Shown: piece after piece, positions 16,126-23,278 of the stretch
Position numbering within the stretch: position 1 is the first letter of the stretch
Layout of the letters: every line of letters starts with the position of its first letter
Assembly (NCBI GenBank): GCA_900551615.1
Contig: URWN01000017.1
Location: 1 to 31,144, forward strand
Length of the DNA stretch: 31,144 nt
DNA from: an uncultured Clostridium sp.
GTDB taxonomy: Bacteria > Bacillota > Clostridia > TANB77 > CAG-508
Reading direction: 5' to 3'
Position numbers and translations under genes: made by a program
The notes under the pieces: generated by a model
The model's input: the letters and a program-made list of their open reading frames with translations, nothing else
The model's database searches: none
What the model was told of the DNA's origin: nothing

Positions 16126-16341
16126 ATGATTAGAGAATATCGACAAAAAAATAATTTTTCACAAGAAGAATTAGCTGAAAAATTAGATATAAGTTGGAGA
16201 CATCTTCAACGCTTAGAACACAATGAATCAAATACTACTGTGAAAACTTTAAAAAAACTTATCAAAGTTCTCAAAATATCTGATAAAGACATTTTAGATT
16301 ACTTAAAAAATGATACAGGTTTTTATGAAGATAAAGACTAA
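16126..16341 (+). CDS. Small XRE-family (Cro/CI-like) transcriptional regulator
   Basis: The 71-residue protein is little more than a helix-turn-helix domain: REYRQKNNFSQEELAEKLD, then ISWRHLQRLEHNESN, then TTVKTLKKLIKVLKI (residues about 3-60). There is no effector domain. GGAGG stands before the ATG. It diverges from the prepilin-like gene across 146 bp holding three copies of an 18-bp pseudo-palindrome, so it is the natural candidate to bind them and repress both genes. The following 160 bp (16342-16503) is AT-rich with no gene seen, only a weak TTAAC/GTTAA pair near 16420-16440. Confidence 0.88.
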   Translation: MIREYRQKNNFSQEELAEKLDISWRHLQRLEHNESNTTVKTLKKLIKVLKISDKDILDYLKNDTGFYEDKD

Positions 16342-16503
16342 ATTTAACAATATCTTCAACAAAAATGATAATAAATGGACTTTATATTTTAAATTTTTTC
16401 TTTAGTTAATATTTTAACAGTTATAGCGATAGTTAAACACTTATAGTTGGTTTTATTTATTTTTTATTCATTATAAAATATTATATCAATGAGGTGTTTA
16501 GAT

Positions 16504-16827
16504 ATGGAAAATTTAAATTATAAAGAAATTGGAAAAAGAATTCAATCCAAAAGAAAAGAAATAAAAATCACACAAGAAAAATTATCTGAAATAATAGATG
16601 TTTCACCTTCATATATTAGTGAAATAGAACGTGGTTCTAGCATTTGTAGTTTAGCTACCCTTACAAACATTGCCAATACTTTAAATGCTAGTCTAGATTA
16701 TTTGGTTTTAGGAATTACAAAGGATAATGCTGATAACATGTTTACTGATATTTTAAATTCAATTCCTACTCAAAATCAAAAATTATATATTGATTTGTGT
16801 GAAAATATTGCGGATACATTAAAATAG
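16504..16827 (+). CDS. XRE-family transcriptional regulator
   Basis: I place the start at 16504 (MENLNYKEIG), 7 bases after GAGGTG; an in-frame ATG at 16489 overlaps that site and is less likely. The 107-residue product has an N-terminal helix-turn-helix, IGKRIQSKRKEIKITQEKLS, then VSPSYISEIERGSS, then LATLTNIANTLNASLDYLVLG, of the SinR/Cro type. A 35-residue helical tail without a known effector domain follows, perhaps for dimerisation. It may be co-transcribed with the small XRE gene or have its own promoter. Its target is unknown. Confidence 0.88.
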   Translation: MENLNYKEIGKRIQSKRKEIKITQEKLSEIIDVSPSYISEIERGSSICSLATLTNIANTLNASLDYLVLGITKDNADNMFTDILNSIPTQNQKLYIDLCENIADTLK

Positions 16828-16864
16828 TACCCTCTAATATTCTGAATTTATGAATACAACTATT

Positions 16865-16893
16865 GAACAGATCTTTTTCAGATTTGTTCTTTT
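16865..16893. terminator. Terminator between convergent genes
   Basis: GAACAGATCT and AGATTTGTTC pair with one G-T mismatch around a 5-base loop and are followed by TTTTATTT on the plus strand. It overlaps the last codons of the minus-strand gene at 16878. Confidence 0.7.
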
Positions 16894-17156
16894 ATTTCTA
16901 TGTTTTGCAATGTATCAAATTTTAAAATATATTCATTTTTTCTTTTTTCTATTTTCATAATTTGATGTTTTAATAGCTTTATTTTTTCTTCTGTATCCTC
17001 TCTATCAACAATATTTATATTATCTTCATCTTCATAAATCTCTATGCTTTTTATTTTTCTTTTCATATTTATAATTCCATTAAATTCTATTATAAACTTA
17101 CTTTTCTTTTTAGCATCTATTTCCCTTATTAGTGTTTTGGTATCTATCATTTTCAT
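16878..17156 (-). CDS. Hypothetical protein, 92 residues
   Basis: I do not recognise this protein. It is highly charged and rich in K, E and I, with no signal peptide, membrane segment or cysteine. IIEFNGIINMKRKIKSIEIYED and KNEYILKFDTLQNIEIKEQ are predicted to alternate beta strands, with a helix at EEKIKLLKHQIMKIEKRK between them. The ATG at 17156 has AAGGAG 9 bases upstream, a good start. A 10-bp inverted repeat lies in its leader. It stands alone between the XRE pair and the clp operon terminator. Confidence 0.65.
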   Translation of the reverse strand: MKMIDTKTLIREIDAKKKSKFIIEFNGIINMKRKIKSIEIYEDEDNINIVDREDTEEKIKLLKHQIMKIEKRKNEYILKFDTLQNIEIKEQI

Positions 17157-17182
17157 ATTATTTGTCTCCTTCCAGAGGCTAT

Positions 17183-17210
17183 AAACAAAGTTTTATTTTT
17201 AACTTTGTTT
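17183..17210. promoter_or_regulatory. Perfect inverted repeat in the leader of the 92-residue gene
   Basis: AAACAAAGTT and AACTTTGTTT form 10-bp perfect arms with an 8-base AT-only spacer, about 30 bases upstream of the ATG. It could be an operator or a leader hairpin. The remaining 17211-17331 stretch is T-rich with nothing else seen. Confidence 0.5.
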
Positions 17211-17331
17211 TACCTTATCTTTCGTTTTTAATATTTTATACCTTTATCACTTATATGTCAATATTAACTTTTTGTCTTTTTTTGTTTTTTTTTACGATTT
17301 TTTCGACATTTTTAAATTTGACATAAAAATC

Positions 17332-17358
17332 TGTCAAAAAGGGGCGTCCCTTTTGACA
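17332..17358. repeat. Short inverted-repeat element, copy B (TGTCAAAA type)
   Basis: The arms match copy A at 6528-6554 exactly (TGTCAAAAAGG and CCTTTTGACA); only the core differs. It lies just beyond the clpC terminator. Confidence 0.8.
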
Positions 17359-17377
17359 CTGTTCTGACATTATTTTC

Positions 17378-17418
17378 AAAAAAAGTGAGACAAATTAGGA
17401 TTGTCCCAATTGTCTCAC
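17378..17418 (-). terminator. Terminator of the ctsR-clpC operon, overlapping the clpC stop
   Basis: On the minus strand GTGAGACAATT pairs with AATTTGTCTCAC (one bulge), then seven T residues. The clpC stop codon at 17395-17397 lies inside the hairpin. The loop holds GGGACAATCC, whose GTCCC core recalls the inverted-repeat elements nearby. Confidence 0.85.
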
Positions 17419-19842
17419 TGTTATTTTATTAACTTTGCCTTTTTTTAGTTTGCCGTCCAAAATTTCTTCTGCTAATTTGTCTTCAACTAAATTTTGAATA
17501 GTTCTTCTTAATGGTCTTGCTCCAAAGTTTTTGTCTATTCCTTCTTTTGCAATCATTTCCTTAACATCTGGCTCAAATTCTATTTCATATTTTTGTTCTT
17601 TTAGTCTGTTTACAACTTCTTTTAACATGATGTCTATAATTTGATTGATGTCATTGTCATTTAATTTATGGAATACTATTATTTCATCTATACGATTTAT
17701 GAATTCTGGTCTTAATTCTTTTTTTAGTTCTGCCATTACTTCTTTTTTTGTTTCTTCGTATTCTTTTTTTGCGTTTTCGTCTTGTATATTTGTAAATCCT
17801 AATTGTTTTCTGTCTGTAATTAGTCTTGCTCCTAAATTTGATGTCATTATTATAACTGTGTTTTTAAAGTTTACTGTTCTTCCTTGGCTGTCTGTTAATC
17901 TACCATCTTCAAGTATTTGAAGTAACATATTCATAACATCTGGATGTGCTTTTTCTATTTCATCAAATAGTATTACAGAATATGGTTTTCTTCTTATTTT
18001 TTCTGTTAATTGTCCTCCATCATCAAATCCTACGTATCCTGGAGGAGCTCCAATTAATTTAGATACTGAATGTGGTTCCATAAATTCGGACATATCTAGT
18101 CTTATCATTGCATTTTCGTCTCCGAATAAGACTTCTGCTAAAGCTTTTGAAAGTTCAGTTTTTCCAACACCTGTTGGTCCTAAGAATAAGAATGAACCAA
18201 TTGGTCTCTTTGGATCTTTTAAACCAACTCTACTTCTTCTTATAGCTTTTGAAACTGCTTCTACTGCTTCATTTTGTCCAATTACTCTTTTATGCAATTC
18301 TTTTTCAAGATTTTTTAGTTTTTCGTTTTCGTCCTCTGTAATTTTTTTAGCAGGAATACCTGTCCAATTTGCAATAACTTCAGCAATATTTTCTTCTGTT
18401 ATTGTTACAATTGATTTCGTATTTTTATTTTTCCATTTACTTTGCTCTTTTTCAAATTTTTCTCTTAAAGCTTTTTCTGTATCTCTTAATTCTGCAGCTT
18501 TTTCAAATTTTTGATTTAATACAGCTTCTTCTTTTTCATTTTTTGTTTTTTCAATTTCTTCTTGCAATTCTTTTAAGCTGTCTGGTTCTGTATATGTTTT
18601 TAGCCTTGCTTTTGATGAAGCCTCATCAATCAAATCAATTGCCTTATCTGGCAAAAATCTGTCAGTTACATATCTAACAGATAGCTTTACTGCCGCTTCA
18701 ATTGCTTCATCTGTTATTTTTACATTATGATGAGCTTCATATTTGTCTCTAATTCCTTTTAAAATTAAAACTGTATCTTTTTCTGATGGCTCATTTACAG
18801 TAACTGGGCTAAATCTTCTTTCTAGTGCTGAATCTTTTTCTATGAATTTTCTATATTCATTTAAAGTTGTTGCACCAACTAATTGGATTTCGCCTCTTGC
18901 AAGCAAAGGTTTTAAAATATTAGCTGCATCAATTGCACCTTCTGCTGCACCAGCTCCAACTATTGTATGAATTTCATCTATGAAAAGAATTATATCACCA
19001 GCTTTTTTAACTTCATTTAAAGCTTTCTTTATTCTCTCTTCAAAGTCACCTCTATATTTTGCACCAGCAACCATTCCAGAAATATCAAGAGTTACAACTC
19101 TTTTATCTTTTAAAACCTCTGGCACATCACCTGATGCTATTTTTTGAGCTAAGCCTTCAACAGCTGCAGTTTTACCAACACCTGGTTCACCTATTAAACA
19201 AGGATTATTTTTAGTTCTTCTTGACAAAATTTCAATTACTCTTTCAATCTCTTGCTTTCTTCCTATTACAGGATCTAACTTTCCTTCTTCAGCTTTTTTA
19301 GTTAAATCTTCTCCAAATTGATTTAATGTTGGTGTTTGATTGTAACTACCTTTGCCTCTTCTTTTTGCTCCGTCTGAATAATTTGATGAATTTTCTCCTT
19401 GATAATCCTCTCCTTCATTTATTACTTTTATAATTTCATTATAAAGTTTTGGAATATTTACATTTAAGTCTAATAATATTTTAGCTGCAACACAGTCTCC
19501 CTCTCTTAATATTCCTATTAAAAGATGTTCTGTTCCTATAAAATTATATCCTAATTTTCTAGCTTCTATAAATGCTGACTCCACAACTCTTTTTGTCCTT
19601 GGTGTAAAATCAACTATATTTTCAATTGGTTCATCTCTACCAATTAACTCTTCAATTTTATTTAGAATATCATCTGCTATTACATTTTGATTTTCTAATA
19701 CTTTTGATGCTATTCCATTACCTTCTTTAGCTAGTCCATATAATATGTGCTCTGTTCCTATGTAGCTATGTCCTAGTTCTAAAGCTATATCATTTGCAAT
19801 TTCAATTGCTTTATTTGCTCTGTTTGTAAATTTGTATGTCAT
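17395..19842 (-). CDS. clpC: ATP-dependent Clp protease ATPase subunit ClpC
   Basis: The 815-residue Hsp100 unfoldase feeds proteins to ClpP. It has the duplicated Clp-N domain (residues 1-145), AAA+ domain 1 with GEPGVGKT and DEIHTIVGAGAAEG, a central UVR-type coiled segment (EEAVLNQKFEKAAELRD) that binds adaptors such as McsA and MecA, AAA+ domain 2 with GPTGVGKTELSKALAE and LFDEIEKAHPDVMNMLLQ, and a C-terminal D2-small domain. Size and order match Bacillus ClpC. It is the last gene of the operon, preceded by AAAGGAG. It degrades phosphoarginine-marked proteins and CtsR together with McsA and McsB. Confidence 0.97.
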   Translation of the reverse strand: MTYKFTNRANKAIEIANDIALELGHSYIGTEHILYGLAKEGNGIASKVLENQNVIADDILNKIEELIGRDEPIENIVDFTPRTKRVVESAFIEARKLGYNFIGTEHLLIGILREGDCVAAKILLDLNVNIPKLYNEIIKVINEGEDYQGENSSNYSDGAKRRGKGSYNQTPTLNQFGEDLTKKAEEGKLDPVIGRKQEIERVIEILSRRTKNNPCLIGEPGVGKTAAVEGLAQKIASGDVPEVLKDKRVVTLDISGMVAGAKYRGDFEERIKKALNEVKKAGDIILFIDEIHTIVGAGAAEGAIDAANILKPLLARGEIQLVGATTLNEYRKFIEKDSALERRFSPVTVNEPSEKDTVLILKGIRDKYEAHHNVKITDEAIEAAVKLSVRYVTDRFLPDKAIDLIDEASSKARLKTYTEPDSLKELQEEIEKTKNEKEEAVLNQKFEKAAELRDTEKALREKFEKEQSKWKNKNTKSIVTITEENIAEVIANWTGIPAKKITEDENEKLKNLEKELHKRVIGQNEAVEAVSKAIRRSRVGLKDPKRPIGSFLFLGPTGVGKTELSKALAEVLFGDENAMIRLDMSEFMEPHSVSKLIGAPPGYVGFDDGGQLTEKIRRKPYSVILFDEIEKAHPDVMNMLLQILEDGRLTDSQGRTVNFKNTVIIMTSNLGARLITDRKQLGFTNIQDENAKKEYEETKKEVMAELKKELRPEFINRIDEIIVFHKLNDNDINQIIDIMLKEVVNRLKEQKYEIEFEPDVKEMIAKEGIDKNFGARPLRRTIQNLVEDKLAEEILDGKLKKGKVNKITVRQLGQS

Positions 19843-19865
19843 TTTAATTCACTCCTTTCATTTTG

Positions 19866-19894
19866 TGTCCAAAAGGGACGGTTCTTTTTGGACA
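19866..19894. repeat. Short inverted-repeat element, copy D (TGTCCAAAA type)
   Basis: TGTCCAAAAG and CTTTTTGGACA arms surround a GGACGGTT core in the mcsB-clpC gap. It resembles copy C at 11816. Being inside an operon, it cannot be a full terminator here unless transcription is meant to be attenuated. Confidence 0.8.
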
Positions 19895-19915
19895 TTTTTC
19901 TAATGTGTAACCGTC

Positions 19916-20923
19916 TTATTCTGACATTATCTTTTTTATAACCTCTGCTCTTTTTATATCTCTTTCTAATGCCTCATATTGTTGACCTAAATACTTTTGC
20001 ATATTTGCAGGTTTAGTATATAAAATCAATTGTTGAATCTTTCTATCATTTAGTTCCGGTAATACTCCTAAATCTGTGCCCATCTTAACATTTGAGATTA
20101 ACTTTTGAGCTTCTTCTAAAGATATTTTTCTACAATTGTTTAGCAATCCATAACTTCTATAAATTGTATCCTCTAAATCAATTGTATCCTTTGCTAAAAA
20201 TTTTCTTGCCTTTCTTTCTTGCTCAATTAATTTTTCTGTAACTACTTTGATATTTTCTATAATTTCTTTTTCTGTAACACCCAATGTTCTTTTATTAGAA
20301 ATTTGGAAAACATCTCCAAGTTCTTTGCTATTTTCTCCATATGCACCTACTATGTTTACACCAAAATTGTTTATTGTATAAAATACTTTATTTATGTTTT
20401 TTGTTATTGTAAGTGCTGGCAAATGTACCATTACAGATGATTTTAAGCCTGTACCACAATTTGTTGGCATGCTTGTTAAATATCCGTATTTTTTGCTTGT
20501 TGCATAACCTAAAACTTCTTCTATTTTTTGGTCTAGTTCTATTGCATAGTTTAATGTGTTTTCTAGTTCTAATCCACTACTAAATACTTGAATTTTTAAG
20601 TGATCCTCATCATTTATCATTATGCATATATTTTCTTCGTCATTTATTAGTATTGCACCATTTTCGTTATGCATTGCATATTCTGGACTTATTAAATTTT
20701 TTTCTACTAAACTCATTTTTGTGATGTCGTCCATGTCTTTTAACTCTAAGTATTTTAATCCGTATCCTATTGCATATACGTTTTCTTTTATTTTATTTTT
20801 TAGTTTATCTACGTCTTTTTTTTCTTTTAAATTAAATTTGAATTCTGGTAGATTTCTTGCAAATCTGATTCTTGTACTTGTTACTACATCTGATTCTTTT
20901 CCACTTTGTAAATACCAATTCAT
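19916..20923 (-). CDS. mcsB: Protein arginine kinase McsB
   Basis: McsB phosphorylates arginine residues of damaged proteins and of CtsR, marking them for ClpCP. The 335-residue protein has the phosphagen-kinase features SGKESDVVTSTRIRFARNL (ATP-binding arginines), NEENICIMINDEDHLKIQ (here INDEENICIMINDEDH), the active-site cysteine region LTSMPTNCGTGLKSSVMVHLPAL, and the substrate loop near NKRTLGVTEKEII. It is slightly shorter than the Bacillus enzyme (about 363). AAAGGAAG precedes the ATG. It is the third gene of the ctsR operon. Confidence 0.95.
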   Translation of the reverse strand: MNWYLQSGKESDVVTSTRIRFARNLPEFKFNLKEKKDVDKLKNKIKENVYAIGYGLKYLELKDMDDITKMSLVEKNLISPEYAMHNENGAILINDEENICIMINDEDHLKIQVFSSGLELENTLNYAIELDQKIEEVLGYATSKKYGYLTSMPTNCGTGLKSSVMVHLPALTITKNINKVFYTINNFGVNIVGAYGENSKELGDVFQISNKRTLGVTEKEIIENIKVVTEKLIEQERKARKFLAKDTIDLEDTIYRSYGLLNNCRKISLEEAQKLISNVKMGTDLGVLPELNDRKIQQLILYTKPANMQKYLGQQYEALERDIKRAEVIKKIMSE

Positions 20924-20996
20924 TTTTTCAACTTCCTTTCATTTTTGGCTTTGCATAATTAATATTTTATTTCTTGTTTTTTAAAAGAAAATGCCC

Positions 20997-21548
20997 TTAT
21001 TTTGACATTTTCTTAATTTCATCTCTTATTTTAGCTGCATCTTCATATCTTTCTTCTTTTATAGCTACTTTTAAGTCTTCTTGTAGTTTTTCTACTTTAT
21101 TTTCTGTTTTATTTTCTTTTTCTGATTTTTTATTTTTATCTTCAAATTTAACCTTGTTGTCTGATATTTTTCCTAATCTGCCATTATGTCTGTTTGCTCC
21201 TTGTAATTTTTTTAAGATTGGATCCATTCTATCTTCGAAAACATCATAACAATTTGCACATCCATATCTTCCTGTGTTTATTATGTCGTCAAAAGTTGAG
21301 CCACAACTATCACAAGTTAATTGTTTTACTTCATTTAAAAATGGCATAAATTCTGGTGTGCTGAAATCTTCTAGGAAACTTCCAAAAAAGCTTGGTATGT
21401 CTAATGATGGCATACTGAAGTCCATTTTTGATGATATTCCTAGTTTTTGACTACATTCTTCGCATAAGTTCATCTCCTTTTTTACTCCATTGATATTTTC
21501 TGAATATCTAACATTTGCTTCTCTTTTTCCACAATTTTCACATAACAT
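20997..21548 (-). CDS. mcsA: McsA, zinc-finger activator of McsB
   Basis: I choose the ATG at 21548 (MLCENCG), 8 bases after AGGAG, over an in-frame GTG at 21557 that overlaps that site; the product is 183 residues. It carries two zinc-binding CxxC pairs (CENC with CEEC, then CDSC with CANC), a linker rich in K and N, and a C-terminal UVR motif, LQEDLKVAIKEERYEDAAKIRDEIKK, which contacts ClpC. It activates the arginine kinase McsB encoded next and tethers it to ClpC. Confidence 0.94.
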   Translation of the reverse strand: MLCENCGKREANVRYSENINGVKKEMNLCEECSQKLGISSKMDFSMPSLDIPSFFGSFLEDFSTPEFMPFLNEVKQLTCDSCGSTFDDIINTGRYGCANCYDVFEDRMDPILKKLQGANRHNGRLGKISDNKVKFEDKNKKSEKENKTENKVEKLQEDLKVAIKEERYEDAAKIRDEIKKMSK

Positions 21549-21624
21549 ATTAATCACTCCTTCTAATTATTCATATCTTTATTGTATTGCATTTAATCTT
21601 TTGTTATTTTAATGTTGCTTAACT

Positions 21625-22074
21625 TTATTCTATATTAAGCAACATATTTTTAAATATTCTTGCTCTTACCTCATCTTTAATGTTCTTGTCTAATTTTAAA
21701 ACATTATCACTTGTTGCAACTTTTAAAAGTTTGGCCTCTTGAGATGTTATTACATTATATGTCAGAAAGTCACTTATCAAAATGTCTATATCATTTGTTG
21801 TTATTGTTTTTCCTATATTATTTATTATATGCATTATATAATCTGATTTTGTATTAGTTATTTTTTTTATTTTGATATTGCCTCCACCACCTCTTTTGCT
21901 TTCTACATAGTATCCTTGTGATGGCTTGAATCTTGTTGATATTACATAATTTATTTGTGATGGCACACAGTTAAAGTGTTGTGCTAGTTCGTTTCTTTGG
22001 ATTTCTATTAAATCGCTGTCATCCTCATCAAATAAATCTTTTATAAAATCTTCTATTACATCTGACATTCTCAT
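21625..22074 (-). CDS. ctsR: Transcriptional repressor CtsR
   Basis: The 149-residue protein matches CtsR. The N-terminal winged-helix part has the pattern DVIEDFIKDLF, RNELAQHFNCVPSQINYVIS and the DNA-reading wing GYYVESKRGGGGNIKI. The C-terminal domain is the heat-sensing and McsB target part. The glycine-rich wing (RGGGG) that acts as thermosensor is intact. AGGGAGG lies 8 bases before the ATG. It represses its own operon through boxes at 22177 and 22239 and is inactivated under heat or McsB action. Confidence 0.95.
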   Translation of the reverse strand: MRMSDVIEDFIKDLFDEDDSDLIEIQRNELAQHFNCVPSQINYVISTRFKPSQGYYVESKRGGGGNIKIKKITNTKSDYIMHIINNIGKTITTNDIDILISDFLTYNVITSQEAKLLKVATSDNVLKLDKNIKDEVRARIFKNMLLNIE

Positions 22075-22176
22075 TTTATCAGCCTCCCTTTAAATTTTTT
22101 GTCTTTTTGTGCGTTTTTTATAATTTTGCTTTTTATTTTTGTTTTTGGTTAATCAATTTTTTGATATGTTTTTGTC

Positions 22177-22193
22177 TTTGACTTTCTTTGACC
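22177..22193 (-). promoter_or_regulatory. CtsR operator, consensus
   Basis: On the minus strand GGTCAAAGAAAGTCAAA is an exact direct heptamer repeat (RGTCAAA NAN RGTCAAA). It lies 10 bases downstream of the -10 box, at the transcription start of the ctsR operon. Confidence 0.92.
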
Positions 22194-22202
22194 TATATTT
22201 AT

Positions 22203-22230
22203 ATTATACTCGTGTCTTAAAATAATGCAA
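22203..22230 (-). promoter_or_regulatory. Sigma-A promoter of the ctsR-mcsA-mcsB-clpC operon
   Basis: Minus-strand TATAAT (22208-22203) has TTGCAT (22230-22225) 16 bases upstream, a weak -35. The CtsR box lies over the expected start site, and a second degenerate box lies upstream. Confidence 0.75.
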
Positions 22231-22238
22231 TCTTGTTT

Positions 22239-22255
22239 TTTGACTTTTTCTGACT
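22239..22255 (-). promoter_or_regulatory. Second, degenerate CtsR box
   Basis: On the minus strand AGTCAGAAAAAGTCAAA matches the CtsR consensus with one mismatch (G for A in the first heptamer). It lies just upstream of the -35, so CtsR could contact both sides of the promoter. Confidence 0.55.
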
Positions 22256-22293
22256 TTTATTGTCTTTTATTTTTATTTTTCCTTATTTTATCT

Positions 22294-22464
22294 TTATTTT
22301 TCTTTCTTTTTTGTTATATTTTCTAACTTTTCTACATTTTCTTTTTGTTTTGACATTGGTACCCATGCAAAATATGATGTTATAAATTCTCCATATTTTG
22401 TGGCATCTTCTCCCTCTTCTATGTCTTCATTTATATTTTTTTCAAAATTTTCTTTTTCTAACAT
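22294..22464 (-). CDS. Small hypothetical protein, 56 residues
   Basis: The ORF starts at an ATG (22464-22462) with GGAGGT 9 bases upstream and ends at TAA. The protein, MLEKENFEKNINEDI through LENITKKKEK, is acidic at the N-terminus and lysine-rich at the C-terminus, with a central aromatic stretch, KYGEFITSYFAWVPM. No signal or membrane segment is seen. I do not recognise a family. It lies between the ctsR promoter and the toxin-antitoxin pair. A strong ribosome binding site, and base composition richer in G+C than the surrounding T-rich DNA, support it. Confidence 0.5.
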   Translation of the reverse strand: MLEKENFEKNINEDIEEGEDATKYGEFITSYFAWVPMSKQKENVEKLENITKKKEK

Positions 22465-22502
22465 AAAGCACATACCTCCAAATAAAGCATGTGCTTTTTT
22501 TT
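22465..22502. promoter_or_regulatory. Hairpin holding the small ORF's ribosome binding site in its loop
   Basis: AAAGCACAT (22465-22473) and ATGTGCTTT (22489-22497) form a perfect 9-bp stem, then a T-tract to 22502 on the plus strand. On the minus strand the loop contains GGAGGT and the stem ends at the start codon of the 56-residue ORF. The rest, 22503-22597, is AT-rich with nothing else seen. Confidence 0.6.
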
Positions 22503-22597
22503 AGGTTTTATTCAATTTTTAAATTTTTTTTGGAATTTTTTTGAATCTATTTAATTTTTATAATAAATTTTGATTTTAAATCCTTTAAAATTTTGGA

Positions 22598-22852
22598 TTA
22601 TAAAGATTTATAAATTTGGCCTCTATTTTCGACCCTTGTAATTAGAATAATAAATTCATTTAGATTTTGTTCATAAATAATTCTATAATTGCCTATCCTA
22701 AGTCTATACTCATTTTTACAACCTACCAGCTTTTTGATATCTCCATTTGGCAGGTTGTAAATTGCTTTATATATTCGTAATTTTTGATTTTTATCCTGCT
22801 TTTCAATAAATTTAAGAGCTTTGGGTTTAATTTTTATCTTGTAAATCATCAA
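22598..22852 (-). CDS. RelE/ParE-family toxin
   Basis: The 84-residue basic protein has the RelE fold pattern: KIKIKPKALKFIEKQDKNQK, then IYNLPNGDIKKLVGCKNEYRLRIGNYRIIYE, then ITRVENRGQIYKSL. The last strand with R-x-x-NRG-x-IY is typical. RelE toxins cut mRNA at the ribosome, while ParE members hit gyrase; which applies cannot be told from the sequence. It overlaps the end of the upstream antitoxin gene by 26 bp, the usual antitoxin-first arrangement, implying translational coupling. Confidence 0.9.
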   Translation of the reverse strand: MMIYKIKIKPKALKFIEKQDKNQKLRIYKAIYNLPNGDIKKLVGCKNEYRLRIGNYRIIYEQNLNEFIILITRVENRGQIYKSL

Positions 22853-23123
22853 ATGTCAACCCCTCTCTTTTTAGTACTTCTTCAAATGACACCGCATTTT
22901 TTAATTCTTGTTCTTTGGTATCTTTGCTTTCCATCAAGTAATCTAGATACATTACTTTTTCTGTTATATCCATGTTATCCAGAAGAACCGTTGGCTCTAA
23001 TCTTAGCAATTCTGATTCTATGGCTTTTTCCATTAACACCTTAATTGAATTTAGGCAATCAATGTTAAGACGAGGTGTCATTTTTATTACGTCTTTTATA
23101 GCTTGTATTTGTGCTTCAGACAT
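22827..23123 (-). CDS. Antitoxin of the RelE-type pair
   Basis: The 98-residue protein overlaps the toxin start and carries an antitoxin-like acidic C-terminus, AVSFEEVLKREGLTFDDLQ, of the kind that wraps the toxin. The N-terminal two-thirds is helical. There is no clear ribbon-helix-helix, so its DNA-binding mode is uncertain. AAAGGAG stands before the ATG. The perfect palindrome at 23157-23180 upstream is a good operator candidate for autoregulation. Confidence 0.8.
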   Translation of the reverse strand: MSEAQIQAIKDVIKMTPRLNIDCLNSIKVLMEKAIESELLRLEPTVLLDNMDITEKVMYLDYLMESKDTKEQELKNAVSFEEVLKREGLTFDDLQDKN

Positions 23124-23156
23124 AATATCATCTCCTTTCGTTTTATTTCATTTGCT

Positions 23157-23180
23157 ATTCATAAAATAATTTTTATGAAT
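23157..23180. promoter_or_regulatory. Perfect 24-bp palindrome upstream of the toxin-antitoxin pair
   Basis: ATTCATAAAA, TAAT, TTTTATGAAT: 10-bp perfect arms 34 bases before the antitoxin ATG. It overlaps a possible -10 (minus-strand TATTCA; -35 TTGATA 17 bases upstream). It is likely the toxin-antitoxin operator. Confidence 0.6.
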
Positions 23181-23278
23181 ACTTTATGTATATCATTATA
23201 TCAACGTTTTTCAAATTTTACAATATAAAATATAAATATTTATTAAATATAATTCATACATTTTATTATGGTGATTAT

